Notes: generated from the sequence alone by a model not told the origin. Counted from the first letter of the stretch, positions 8,595 to 16,540 are shown. The stretch is 64,000 nucleotides of DNA from Intestinimonas aquisgranensis (GCA_020687605.1 JAJEQY010000005.1:23704-87703), one strand, 5' to 3'. Made by a program: numbers and translations.

Positions 8595-8988
8595 CAGCGT
8601 GAGCATGCTCCGTGTTCTGGTGGTAGAGCCGGGGAAGCAACCAAAGATTCAGACCATCCCACACACCCTGCAGGCCATGCAGGCTCTGGTGGGAGGGCCC
8701 ATCCAGGCGGTCTATCCCTTTGAGGAGCCGGTGGCCCTGATCTGCAATGAGGAGGGAAAGCTGGAGGGCCTGCCCCCCAACCGCGGCCTGTGGGACGAGG
8801 ACGGGACACTCTACGACGTGGCCTGCGGCACCTTCTTTCTCTGCGCCGCTCCACCGGATGAGGATACCTTCCGCAGTCTGACGGAAGAACAGGTCCGGCA
8901 CTATCAGGAGCGGTTTGCCCGACCGGAGATCTTTCTCCTGGGGCCGGACGGACAACTGCTGGTCCTCCCTGTGGAGGCCGCTCCATGA
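8578..8988 (+). CDS. DUF3846 domain protein
   Basis: From the ATG at 8578 (GAGGAG 7 bp upstream) this is a 136-residue protein. The LRVLVVEPGKQPKIQTI start, the LQAMQALVGGPIQAVYPF segment and the NEEGKLEGLPPNRGL loop are the pattern of DUF3846. That family is common in Firmicutes plasmids, phages and integrative elements and has no assigned biochemical role. Its start lies inside the amidotransferase gene and its end overlaps the next gene (ATGA), so it belongs to the same operon. Confidence 0.82.
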   Translation: MSENCNSVSMLRVLVVEPGKQPKIQTIPHTLQAMQALVGGPIQAVYPFEEPVALICNEEGKLEGLPPNRGLWDEDGTLYDVACGTFFLCAAPPDEDTFRSLTEEQVRHYQERFARPEIFLLGPDGQLLVLPVEAAP

Positions 8989-9245
8989 TCCGTCGGCTGT
9001 ACGAGGGCGGTCTGGACCCATCGGCACGGGATCTTCGCAGAGAACCAGGATACCGGGAAGCCATTGCAAACCTGCTGGAGGCGGAGGAGCATCTGCGCAA
9101 AAGCCTGTCCATGGAGCAATGCTCCGCGTTGGAGAAGCTGTCCGCCGCCTACATCGAGCTTCAGAAAATTGGGGCCCGCAGTGCCTTTGCCGACGGGTTT
9201 TCCATCGGGGTCCAGCTCACTGCGGAGGCCCTGAGGCGCTTTTGA
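8985..9245 (+). CDS. DUF6809-like small helical protein
   Basis: This 86-residue protein starts in an ATGA overlap with the DUF3846 gene. It reads MIRRLYEGGL, then YREAIANLLEAEEHLRKSL and FADGFSIGVQLTAEAL. The opening 'LYxG', the glutamate-rich helix and the F..GF..G....E end resemble the DUF6809 family of mobile-element proteins. No catalytic motif is visible. It is the last gene of the amidoligase operon and converges with the XRE regulator 2 bp away. Confidence 0.7.
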   Translation: MIRRLYEGGLDPSARDLRREPGYREAIANLLEAEEHLRKSLSMEQCSALEKLSAAYIELQKIGARSAFADGFSIGVQLTAEALRRF

Positions 9246-9247
9246 AT

Positions 9248-9547
9248 TCAATCACGAAATGTTTGCAAAAAACCGGCCAGCGCCTGTCTCTGCCTGGGAG
9301 TCAGGCGCTGGAGTTCTTCTGTCAGCAGATCAGAAGGAGCTGCCGTACTGTCTGTATCCGCAAAAAACTCGCTCAGGGAAAGTTGGAGGGTATCGCAGAT
9401 GAGTGCAAGATTCTCCACGGAAATCCCCTTCTCTCCCAACTCTACCGAGCGCAGAAAACTCTGGGAAAGGCCGCACTGGTTGGCCAGGCGATTGGTGGTC
9501 CATCCCCTGCTTTCCCGTAAGCTTTTGATTCGAGCACCTACATCCAT
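9248..9547 (-). CDS. XRE-family transcriptional regulator
   Basis: The 99-residue protein has an N-terminal Cro/C1 helix-turn-helix: IKSLRESRGWTTNRLANQCGLSQ, then a recognition helix and LALICDTLQLSLSEFF. The C-terminal tail LTPRQRQALAGFLQTF is typical of short Clostridia SinR-like proteins. It is divergent from the AAA+ operon. The gap between them holds a perfect 9-bp inverted repeat at 9561-9588, so it probably represses itself and that operon. Confidence 0.92.
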   Translation of the reverse strand: MDVGARIKSLRESRGWTTNRLANQCGLSQSFLRSVELGEKGISVENLALICDTLQLSLSEFFADTDSTAAPSDLLTEELQRLTPRQRQALAGFLQTFRD

Positions 9548-9560
9548 AGCAATACCTCAT

Positions 9561-9588
9561 TTCTTTTGCAATAACTTTAGCAAAAGAA
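9561..9588. promoter_or_regulatory. Probable XRE operator (9-bp inverted repeat)
   Basis: TTCTTTTGC and GCAAAAGAA are exact complements separated by 10 bp. They lie 13 bp upstream of the XRE start and about 10 bp before the -35 of the AAA+ operon. Confidence 0.6.
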
Positions 9589-9598
9589 AACGGAAATA

Positions 9599-9627
9599 TT
9601 TACATCTATAGATATATATGCTATCTT
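9599..9627 (+). promoter_or_regulatory. Promoter of the AAA+ operon
   Basis: TTTACA, 17-bp spacer, TATCTT. The spacer is AT-rich with CTATAG/TATATA symmetry. The Shine-Dalgarno AGAGGTGATG follows before the ATG at 9648. Confidence 0.5.
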
Positions 9628-9647
9628 TATAGAAAAGAGGTGATGAT

Positions 9648-10586
9648 ATGCCCATACGTATGACCAAGGAGATGGAACCACCATCCCCTACGGCAGATAT
9701 GCCCCAGCCAAGGGAACGCCGGAAAATTACGTGGGAGCTGACCAAACCAAAGTACAGCCTGTCCGATCTGATCCTGGACCGGTCCACCGCGTCGCAGCTT
9801 CTGGATGTGATCTCTTATTTTCAGAACCGAACGCTCCTTTTCGAAACGTGGGGACTGGGGCAGCGGTTCCCACAGCAGCTTTGTCTGGCCGTCAATCTGT
9901 ACGGGCCGCCGGGGACCGGGAAAACGATGGCGGCCCATGCCATTGCCAAGGCTGTCGCTATGCCGCTGATCTGTGTGGATTACGCTGAGATCGAATCCAA
10001 ATATGTGGGAGAAACCTCCAAAAACCTCAGCGCTCTGTTCCACGCGGCGCAGGAAAAGCAGGCGGTTATCTTTTTCGATGAAGCCGACGCTCTATTAAGC
10101 AAGCGTGTCACCAACATGACTTCCGCCACAGACGTCAGCGTGAATCAGACCCGCTCGGTGCTGCTCAATCTGCTCAACGGCTATCAGGGAGTCATCCTGT
10201 TTGCCACAAACTTCATCCAGAACTTTGACGCTGCCTTTCTGCGGCGGATCAAATTCCACATTGCGTTCCATCTGCCGGACCGAACCCTCAGAGAACGGCT
10301 CTGGAGGATGTACATCCCGGACAGGATGCCCTGTCAGGCGGATTTTGAATACCTGGCGGCCACCTATGACGGCGTCAGCGGAAGCGACATCGCAAACGCC
10401 GTCTTTTCGGCGGCAGTCTCCGCCGCGCGAGAAAAGGAGACGATGGTCACTCAGCCTTACCTGGAGGAAGCCATCCAGTCCGTGCTCCGAGTCAAGCAGG
10501 CCAATGCCGGAGGCGTCACAGTAAGCGTACGCAGGATCAGCGAGGAAGAAGCGCAGAAGAAGATAGGAGGAAGTAAACAATCATGA
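9648..10586 (+). CDS. AAA+ ATPase, classic (spastin/Vps4/p97-like) type
   Basis: The 312-residue protein has one AAA+ module. Walker A GPPGTGKT is at residues 86-93, pore-loop-like SKYVGET at 117-123, Walker B VIFFDEAD at 140-147, sensor-1 FATN at 185-188 and an arginine finger in AFLRRIKF at 196-203. The SKYVGE loop is the substrate-threading signature of classic AAA unfoldases rather than of DNA helicases. No membrane, protease or zinc domain is attached. It overlaps a small membrane protein gene (ATGA), so it may extract or remodel proteins at the membrane with its neighbours (inference). Its role in the element is unknown. Confidence 0.88.
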   Translation: MPIRMTKEMEPPSPTADMPQPRERRKITWELTKPKYSLSDLILDRSTASQLLDVISYFQNRTLLFETWGLGQRFPQQLCLAVNLYGPPGTGKTMAAHAIAKAVAMPLICVDYAEIESKYVGETSKNLSALFHAAQEKQAVIFFDEADALLSKRVTNMTSATDVSVNQTRSVLLNLLNGYQGVILFATNFIQNFDAAFLRRIKFHIAFHLPDRTLRERLWRMYIPDRMPCQADFEYLAATYDGVSGSDIANAVFSAAVSAAREKETMVTQPYLEEAIQSVLRVKQANAGGVTVSVRRISEEEAQKKIGGSKQS

Positions 10587-10936
10587 TATTGACAGCATTG
10601 CTGTTCGGAGCGGCCGTCATCGCCGGAGCGGGGATCGTGGCCGCCTTTTGGAACGACCTCGTGGCCTTTTTGAAAAAGGCGGTGGAAAAGGTCCGGGCCC
10701 TGGTAGCCGGTATCGTCTACGGTACCAAAGTCTTTATCCGGAAGATCGGCGAAGCATTCAAAGAGATCTCCCGCAATTATTCCAAAGTGGACGATCACTG
10801 GCAGGAGACCATTGTCACCAGAGAAATTCCGGCCAGTAAAGTCCCGGAGGACATTCTGGCCAGGGCCAACGACATGGGCCATGGCCAGGAGCTGGATATC
10901 ACGGATGAGCTGGAAATGCAGCTGGAAAGCGCGTAA
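10583..10936 (+). CDS. Small membrane-anchored protein of unknown function
   Basis: The 117-residue protein begins in a 4-bp overlap with the AAA+ gene. Residues 2-22 are a clear membrane segment (LTALLFGAAVIAGAGIVAAF). A long amphipathic basic helix with repeated K/R-V-K spacing follows (FLKKAVEKVRALV, FIRKIGEAFKEI), then an acidic soluble tail ending ELEMQLESA. No family is recognised. The tight coupling suggests it is the membrane partner or adaptor of the ATPase. Confidence 0.75.
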   Translation: MILTALLFGAAVIAGAGIVAAFWNDLVAFLKKAVEKVRALVAGIVYGTKVFIRKIGEAFKEISRNYSKVDDHWQETIVTREIPASKVPEDILARANDMGHGQELDITDELEMQLESA

Positions 10937-10948
10937 GGAGGCGCAGTT

Positions 10949-11383
10949 ATGGAAGGGAAAACAGACAACAGCATGACATCAAAAGAGCGGATCAAAAAGG
11001 CCTGGGAGGAAAATGACCTGGTGGCCCTCTTTAAGGAGGGGATCGACAGTTTCCTCTCTCTGCTGAGTCAGCGGCCCGTCCCTTTTGAAACCTTTCTGGA
11101 GGAGATTGGCGGCCAGATCGACCGCCGCATCCCCACACTGGAGAAAAACAGCGGCGGGACCTTTTATGGCGGAACGCTGACCCTGCAGCCGCTGGAAGGA
11201 CAGAATCTTGAGCTGTGCGCGGTCCTGTATTCCAGGGCGCCGGACGGGCAGTGGAGCGTCACACAGATGCATACCCAGGCCAAGCAGTCTCAGATTTCTG
11301 ACTGGGATACGGAACCACGCCTGGCCCCGTTGAGGCAGGGCGGGAAACTCGAGTTCCCCATCGATCCTCCGGAAAAGGCATGA
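10949..11383 (+). CDS. Soluble protein of unknown function (144 aa)
   Basis: The protein is preceded by AAGGAGGCG and starts 12 bp after its neighbour. The first ~50 residues are charged and helical (ERIKKAWEENDLVALFKEGIDSFL). The remainder looks like a beta-rich domain (GGTLTLQPLEGQNLELCAVLY, DGQWSVTQM). No signal peptide, membrane segment or catalytic motif is visible. It sits between two membrane-protein genes of the AAA+ operon. Confidence 0.72.
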   Translation: MEGKTDNSMTSKERIKKAWEENDLVALFKEGIDSFLSLLSQRPVPFETFLEEIGGQIDRRIPTLEKNSGGTFYGGTLTLQPLEGQNLELCAVLYSRAPDGQWSVTQMHTQAKQSQISDWDTEPRLAPLRQGGKLEFPIDPPEKA

Positions 11384-11390
11384 AGCGGCC

Positions 11391-12323
11391 ATGTTGAATC
11401 TGATCCTCAACCTCATCGTTCTGTTCATCGCCCTGATCATTCAGGTATGTAAATGGCTGTTTGCCGCCGGGAAATATGTGATCGTCCACATCCTTCCAGT
11501 CCTTTGGTATTGGTTTGTACGCATCATTCCATGGGCAGGGATCCCCATCGCACTATTGGCGCTCTGGCAGCTTCGGGAGCGGTTCCTGGGCCGGGTGGTC
11601 GTATACCTTGGATTGGGCGGTATCTGGTGGCTCACGCTGGAGGAGCCGCCGTGGCGGTATCTGCTGGCCGGCATCCTTCTTTGGGAGTGTTACTGCCTGA
11701 TTGCAGCTATCGTAATGGGTCTGCGTGGACACTCATTTCGGGTACGTCTCTCAAAGGCGGGCATCCTCATCCCTTCTGAGATGGCGGGAGTCCCGGCGCA
11801 AGTTTTATCCTGGATCAGTCGGAAGAAGCTTGCCGTGGCTGATCGGAGCGGGAATCTCTGTTCCACAAAGTTCCTGGATGCAGTGTGCAGACAGTTGAAT
11901 GTGAATGGGGCTATGACACAGCCGGAGCTTTTTACGGCAAGTCAGAAGGTCGTACCTAGCTTTCCGGAAGGCAGGAGTCAGACCCTGCTGAAATTTCTGG
12001 TTCTGCACAGGGGTGCCGTCCTGCTTCCGGGAGCACCGCTCTACTGCATCGGGCCGGATGCTGTGAAGGAGTGCAAATCTCTCCTGTATCTCGAGGGTGC
12101 GGCCACTCAGCAGGAATTCTCCACGCTCTGCGCACATTTTCCACCGCTATCAAGCCTTTCCATCTCAAAAGAGCGGTTGGCCTCAGCCATATTAAAAAGT
12201 ATGAGCGACAGAGGCGAGGTCAAGAAGGTCCCACTCTCTGAAACCGGCGAAACGCTGTACGTAGTCAAAAATCCGCCTGCTCAAACCAAAATGACGCGGA
12301 TGGAGATCTCACTGGACGATTAG
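11391..12323 (+). CDS. Membrane protein with C-terminal winged-helix-like region
   Basis: The 310-residue protein has about four membrane segments in its first 110 residues (about 3-22, 29-57, 67-82 and 89-110). It continues into a ~200-residue soluble part with two similar alpha/beta units (AVCRQLNVNGAMTQPELFTAS and LEGAATQQEFSTLCAHF), which could be winged-helix or protein-binding repeats. It follows the 144-aa gene by 7 bp. No family is recognised. Together with the two previous proteins it gives the ATPase a dedicated membrane platform. Confidence 0.72.
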   Translation: MLNLILNLIVLFIALIIQVCKWLFAAGKYVIVHILPVLWYWFVRIIPWAGIPIALLALWQLRERFLGRVVVYLGLGGIWWLTLEEPPWRYLLAGILLWECYCLIAAIVMGLRGHSFRVRLSKAGILIPSEMAGVPAQVLSWISRKKLAVADRSGNLCSTKFLDAVCRQLNVNGAMTQPELFTASQKVVPSFPEGRSQTLLKFLVLHRGAVLLPGAPLYCIGPDAVKECKSLLYLEGAATQQEFSTLCAHFPPLSSLSISKERLASAILKSMSDRGEVKKVPLSETGETLYVVKNPPAQTKMTRMEISLDD

Positions 12324-12332
12324 GAGGCAGAT

Positions 12333-12494
12333 ATGGCGGAAAGCAAACGGATTGAGTACATGTGCACCTGGTGTGGGCGGAAGTGTGTTCGCTTCGTATC
12401 GGCTGGCAGACCGGAACCTGGTGTGTGCCCCAAACGCCCCAAAAGCGGTGGAATGGGAAAACCCCATGTCTGGGTGGTCAACAGGAAACGATAA
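12333..12494 (+). CDS. 53-aa zinc-ribbon-like protein
   Basis: A short gene begins at an ATG behind TAGGAGGCAG, 9 bp after the membrane protein. It encodes 53 residues with Cys11, Cys14, Cys18 and Cys32 (YMCTWCGRKCVR...GVCPKRP), a spacing suited to one zinc ion. The rest is basic (HVWVVNRKR end). It is the last gene before a strong terminator and probably a small nucleic-acid- or protein-binding member of the operon. Confidence 0.68.
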   Translation: MAESKRIEYMCTWCGRKCVRFVSAGRPEPGVCPKRPKSGGMGKPHVWVVNRKR

Positions 12495-12513
12495 TACAAC
12501 ATATTGAAATAGT

Positions 12514-12556
12514 AAAGCAGCGGGGTCAGACATTCAATCTGACCCCGCTGCTTTTT
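12514..12556 (+). terminator. Strong intrinsic terminator of the AAA+ operon
   Basis: A 17-bp perfect stem (AAAGCAGCGGGGTCAGA and complement) with a CATTCAA loop is followed by TTCC. Confidence 0.9.
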
Positions 12557-12622
12557 CCTATGTTTGATTCTCTATTAGGGGAATTTGGCGAAAAGGATTT
12601 ATTTTTTCTCCGGCTTCCCTGC

Positions 12623-12872
12623 GCATCGAGCAAAAAGCGCTGTACCCACCGAACGCTCACATCGAGCAAAACGGTTTGGACATACGCCGTAGAGGCTCTC
12701 GCAAGCCTCCGGCGAGTCCATCCCTTTTTGCTCGATGCTCGTGAAGCCACAGGATTCCCAGCGGCCATATCACCGGCAGCCAGTCCTTGCTGTCTCCGAC
12801 GATATGGCCGCTCAGTCTCCAGAGGGGTAAAACGATGATTCTCTCATTTTATAGGGAATTCCCCCTCTGGAG
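12623..12872. other. Structured non-coding block with three exact inverted repeats
   Basis: No convincing gene lies in the 350 bp between the terminator and the next gene. The stretch holds three exact inverted repeats in series. A 15-nt pair GCATCGAGCAAAAAG is at 12623-12637 and 12724-12738. A 12-nt pair AGCGGCCATATC is at 12760-12771 and 12801-12812. An 11-nt pair CTCCAGAGGGG is at 12817-12827 and 12862-12872. The core CATCGAGCAAAA recurs directly at 12660-12671, and GAGGCT/AGCCTC forms a small hairpin inside the first loop. It could be a structured RNA, a plasmid-type origin, a transfer origin or a site array. No known family is recognised. Confidence 0.6.
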
Positions 12873-12907
12873 CTGCCATTCCTCCCTGCGCCGATTCCAC
12901 CTGTAAA

Positions 12908-14626
12908 CTATGAGGAAACACCGAACGGATCGTCTGTCAGAAAGAGTGCTCCGAACTTTTTCTGCGCAATTCCTCTCAGATTTTTTCGTGCCTCTTCATA
13001 CATCTGCTCTCTTAATTCATGCTCAAGGAGAAGTCGGCTGTACACATGTATGTACTCTGGTTTTGTGATTTCATATTCAGAGAGCAAAATCTCATAGTAA
13101 AAATGAAATTCCTGCTCTTTGCAACAAGCGTCCAGAAGGCGGATCACTTCTTTCGTATCATATGCGATTCTGGCATATTTCTGCTTCAATTCCTTCCCTT
13201 TTTCCTGCTCCAGGAAATGCCGGATCTTGGTGATGAGACGCTGAGAGGGCCTTGTCAAAGAGGCCTCGCTGAGCAGCAGTGTCTTCGGTTCCACCGTGTT
13301 GAAACGCATCCGGTTTTGAGGGTTTATCGCAAGCCACTCATATCCGTTTGGGAAACAAAAATTGATACAGTTGCGCATCAGATTTCCAAGCTCATCCACA
13401 CCGTCTCCAAAATCAGGAGCCATATGGAAAGAGGGATCATACTCCGATGCAGTATGGGAATTTGGGGGAAGGCGATAGTGCGTATACCACTGGTAACGTG
13501 TCCGGGCATAGAACTCAAATTTTGCATATGATATCTCTTCCGGAGACGCAGTTTGCAGTAGCAGATCCAATAGATGGTCATATAGCATAATTTGGCATTC
13601 ATATTTCCGCGAGAGCGTGAGCTGAACTTGCCCTATGGGCTCCTCTGCCCTTTTTGCGGCGGATTTCAGAGCAAAGTCAAATTTCTTCAGCCTATGGGAA
13701 GCAAGCGGCGTTGTGTATTCGGTAAACAGGCAGAAAAATACCAGCGCAGGGTTCCAATCCGGCGCTTCCCGCAGCAAATATTCATAAACATGTCGGAGTT
13801 CTTTCTCCCAGTCTGTTTTTTCTGATTTAAGATAGTGGCTGAGTCCAGTCCGGTAGCCACGGGTAGAGATCGCCTTCATGTAGTTATAAAACAGACAGGA
13901 CAGTTTTCTTGCCATCTCTCCGCTACCTGCCGGGGATGATTCAGATACCGAGGTGTCATTTTCCAATACGTTCCCAAAACGGATCGTAAAGATGGGCGTC
14001 CCATCTTGAATGTTGTCCGCTCCGTATCGCATTCTGTAGCGCTGCAGGTTCCGCTTTCTTCGCTCTATTGTCTCTGTCAGGCGCTTGCGATTTGCACACA
14101 GCCGCTCATATGCCTGCAGATGCCCTGTTGTGGGAACGATCCCCTCCCGTCGGACTTCATCAATGTTATCCGGCTTATAGATTCTCTTTTGGTCGACTTT
14201 GCAAATCATGTAGATGGCAGGATATTCCACGTCTTGAGCTTGATCACTGTGTTCTGGAAATAAAAAAGAGCGGTCAGAGATCAGCGTTAAAAAACTTTGA
14301 TCAGAGATCTGCCTGATATTTTCGTAGGTGCAGAACACGTTCTTATAATAAAACTCATCAAAGAAGCGATACCGATTGGATTTGTGAAATTCCTGCCACG
14401 CCCTACGCAGAGTGGAAACCTGATCAGGGTCATCGAGTTTGTGCAGCATTGCATCCGGTCTCGTGACATTCTCTTTGCAGATCTCTTCCGATTCCGATGT
14501 GGACCGATGGGATCTGTCAGTAGCCCGTTCTTTGTAATTCCGAGACGGATGAAGATGGATAAAATCTATGGAGAGCTTTTTTTCTTCTTCTGCCATCAGA
14601 TGAACGATCTCGGCTGATAGCGCCAT
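12908..14626 (-). CDS. Orphan 572-aa protein of unknown function
   Basis: I chose the ATG at 14626 because GGGAG lies 9 bp upstream; an ATG three codons earlier is almost on top of it. The protein has no signal peptide or membrane segment. It is rich in aromatic and charged residues, with RKRLTETIERRKRNLQRYRMRYG as a probable coiled coil and a helical C-terminus (HVYSRLLLEHELREQMYEEARKNL split across repeats). There is no P-loop, nuclease or HTH motif I can name. GC is visibly lower than in neighbouring element genes. It is transcribed alone from an extended -10 promoter, the arrangement of a cargo or defence gene (inference). Confidence 0.75.
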   Translation of the reverse strand: MALSAEIVHLMAEEEKKLSIDFIHLHPSRNYKERATDRSHRSTSESEEICKENVTRPDAMLHKLDDPDQVSTLRRAWQEFHKSNRYRFFDEFYYKNVFCTYENIRQISDQSFLTLISDRSFLFPEHSDQAQDVEYPAIYMICKVDQKRIYKPDNIDEVRREGIVPTTGHLQAYERLCANRKRLTETIERRKRNLQRYRMRYGADNIQDGTPIFTIRFGNVLENDTSVSESSPAGSGEMARKLSCLFYNYMKAISTRGYRTGLSHYLKSEKTDWEKELRHVYEYLLREAPDWNPALVFFCLFTEYTTPLASHRLKKFDFALKSAAKRAEEPIGQVQLTLSRKYECQIMLYDHLLDLLLQTASPEEISYAKFEFYARTRYQWYTHYRLPPNSHTASEYDPSFHMAPDFGDGVDELGNLMRNCINFCFPNGYEWLAINPQNRMRFNTVEPKTLLLSEASLTRPSQRLITKIRHFLEQEKGKELKQKYARIAYDTKEVIRLLDACCKEQEFHFYYEILLSEYEITKPEYIHVYSRLLLEHELREQMYEEARKNLRGIAQKKFGALFLTDDPFGVSS

Positions 14627-14659
14627 GACGGTCATCTCCCTTTTATGCCTTATGCTTAC

Positions 14660-14668
14660 AGTATACCA
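14660..14668 (-). promoter_or_regulatory. Extended -10 promoter of the orphan gene
   Basis: The minus strand reads TGGTATACT, a TG-extended -10, about 35 bp upstream of the 572-aa gene. No good -35 is present, as expected for an extended -10. Confidence 0.5.
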
Positions 14669-14754
14669 TGTCCATGCGTATGAGGACAGACCGGAAATGA
14701 AATCAGGAGAATCATGGACCACCAGATGAATTCCGGCAGATAAGCGGCCTTCCT

Positions 14755-14843
14755 TTTCAAATATTTTCCCTATTTTATAACTTATTTTTTATTTAATACT
14801 ATATTAAACATTTTAATTTATTATTTTCAATCACTTTTCCAAG
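14755..14843. other. AT-rich spacer
   Basis: About 90 bp are nearly pure A/T (runs such as TTTTTTATTTAATAC and TTTTAATTTATTATTTTC), in sharp contrast to the GC-rich genes on both sides. It lies directly upstream of the putative replication genes, so it could be a duplex-unwinding region. No iterons are seen. Confidence 0.4.
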
Positions 14844-14872
14844 TTGTAAGATTTGGGGTTGTGAGTTATACT
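14844..14872 (+). promoter_or_regulatory. Sigma-A promoter for the putative replication genes
   Basis: TTGTAA, exact 17-bp spacer, TATACT, 39 bp upstream of the ATG at 14911. Confidence 0.72.
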
Positions 14873-14910
14873 TGGCTTGTCCCGGAAGCAAGCGGTTTAG
14901 GAGGTAGAAA

Positions 14911-16512
14911 ATGAATACATCGAAGCAAATCTATGCAGTTTCAACGAGAATGGGCAAAGATATCCGCACTTTTATGTGGGATTCCAAGCTCGGGGCATAT
15001 GCCACACTGGATGAGGCCATCCTGGCCAAGAACATCCCAGGCTTCCGCTCCCTCAACGAACGGGCCCGTCGGAAAGCCGCAAGGCGCTTCCTCGATTCCA
15101 TCGACGTCATCGACTGCGGACGAATCCCGGACGACCTGCCCAACCGCAAACGCCCGCAGGACAGGAAAGGGCACAAGACCGATCTGCCACCTGCTGCCTA
15201 TCGGGCCGGAGTTCTGGACCTGTTATCCTTGAGTCAGCTCTTCCGGGCTCCGGAGTCCGGATTCGATCTGCTGGCCGATCTGCTGGGTGGGCTGTGGTGC
15301 CGTGCGCTCAGGGAGGTAGAGTCCGCCTACCAGCCGGTGGCAGTGATCGACAGCCGAGCGCCGGAGATCGAGGCCTGCCTGGCCACCCTGGTCCGCGCTG
15401 TGGTTCTGCGCCACCGCTGGCGCAGAAAACGGGCTTCCATCCGGCGCAAGGCCATCCTTGACTTCCGTACGGATAGCCTGCAGCTTCCTCCCCACGTCCA
15501 GGATTTTACCGGCCTCAAGCTCCGGGTGCCCGGAAAGGGCTGTAAGCCCCTGCGGATGCCCTACCCCTACCGGGATACCTCAGTCCTGGTCATTGGCGCC
15601 AGCAGCCAGCAGCTGCAGGAGTCGGCGCCCTATCTCCAGGAGGCCGCCGTTTTCCTGCTCAACTGCGACGGATGCGGCGATCTGAAAGGCCATCGCATCT
15701 CCACATCTCTCCTAGACAGCTATGACCCGGCGATCCTGGGGCAGCTGGAGGAGGGCCGTGAGAACACCTCGGTGGTCCTGGAAGCCTGGCGACGAATGTC
15801 CCATCCCAGACGGGCACAGATGATCATCCAGGCGGCCAAGAATTCCTTCGGCCCTCCAGACAGCCGCTATGTGTCGGTGACGCTGGACCCACGCAAGTTG
15901 AACCGGGCCATCCGCTATCAGCTGCTGCTGGCCTTCCTGACGTGGACGGAGGACTGTGACCTGCTGACTGCGGAAGAGGCGGGAACTTACCGCGCTGCCA
16001 TTAAGCAGATATACGATCCGGAGCCCATACCCGAGATGCCGGTCCGGCACGCGGAGGACCCGGAGGTCTTCTTGGAGGTCATGAAGGCCCTGGTGTCTGA
16101 ATCCGACGTCGCAGACACGGGGGAGCCCTACCGAAATTCGGACAAGCGTTTAGGGGCATGGCGGAAGATTTCCGGCATCCTCTACCTGGTCATGCCGGAG
16201 GATGGCTGGGCCAGAGCTTACAGCCGAAGGGTCCGGAAGGATAGAGGGATCGACGCGAGTTTTTTCCAGCGAAAAGACTGGGAAAAGCAGCTCCAGAAGA
16301 TTCTGGCCGAGCAGGGACTCATCAAGTCCACAGCTGGGACCTACCGCAGCCGCTATGACCTCTACGACCGGAAACAGGGCAAGGACACCTACGTAGTCAT
16401 CGTTCCGGCAGCGCTTCTGGAAGGGCAGGAATCCGGGCAAAACATTCTGCCCGCCGGCAATACCAGTTGCCCTGATTCTTGCCGTGCCGAGGAAGAAAAT
16501 TGTGCTAAATAA
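14911..16512 (+). CDS. Mobile-element protein, possible replication initiator (533 aa)
   Basis: The ATG follows TTAGGAGGTAG and an excellent promoter. The protein is basic and soluble. Residues 50-90 are strongly positive (ERARRKAARRFLDSID, NRKRPQDRKGHK). A central DTSVLVIGASSQQ region may be a Rossmann-like or primase-type fold, and the end (KDWEKQLQKILAEQGLIKST...YRSRYDLYDR) resembles a winged helix. No family is recognised with certainty. It is followed 28 bp later by a helicase-like gene, so a DNA-binding or initiator role in element replication is the most economical inference. Confidence 0.7.
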   Translation: MNTSKQIYAVSTRMGKDIRTFMWDSKLGAYATLDEAILAKNIPGFRSLNERARRKAARRFLDSIDVIDCGRIPDDLPNRKRPQDRKGHKTDLPPAAYRAGVLDLLSLSQLFRAPESGFDLLADLLGGLWCRALREVESAYQPVAVIDSRAPEIEACLATLVRAVVLRHRWRRKRASIRRKAILDFRTDSLQLPPHVQDFTGLKLRVPGKGCKPLRMPYPYRDTSVLVIGASSQQLQESAPYLQEAAVFLLNCDGCGDLKGHRISTSLLDSYDPAILGQLEEGRENTSVVLEAWRRMSHPRRAQMIIQAAKNSFGPPDSRYVSVTLDPRKLNRAIRYQLLLAFLTWTEDCDLLTAEEAGTYRAAIKQIYDPEPIPEMPVRHAEDPEVFLEVMKALVSESDVADTGEPYRNSDKRLGAWRKISGILYLVMPEDGWARAYSRRVRKDRGIDASFFQRKDWEKQLQKILAEQGLIKSTAGTYRSRYDLYDRKQGKDTYVVIVPAALLEGQESGQNILPAGNTSCPDSCRAEEENCAK

Positions 16513-16540
16513 TTAAATTTCGAAGGAGAAGTGGTATAAA

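Noticed and set aside
12362..12838. Plus-strand open frame running through the terminator and inverted-repeat block
   Set aside because: It crosses a strong terminator and overlaps the supported 53-aa gene; no domain or Shine-Dalgarno.
15890..15910. GTTGAACCGGG resembling the tmRNA T-arm
   Set aside because: Short match inside a coding frame with no flanking similarity.
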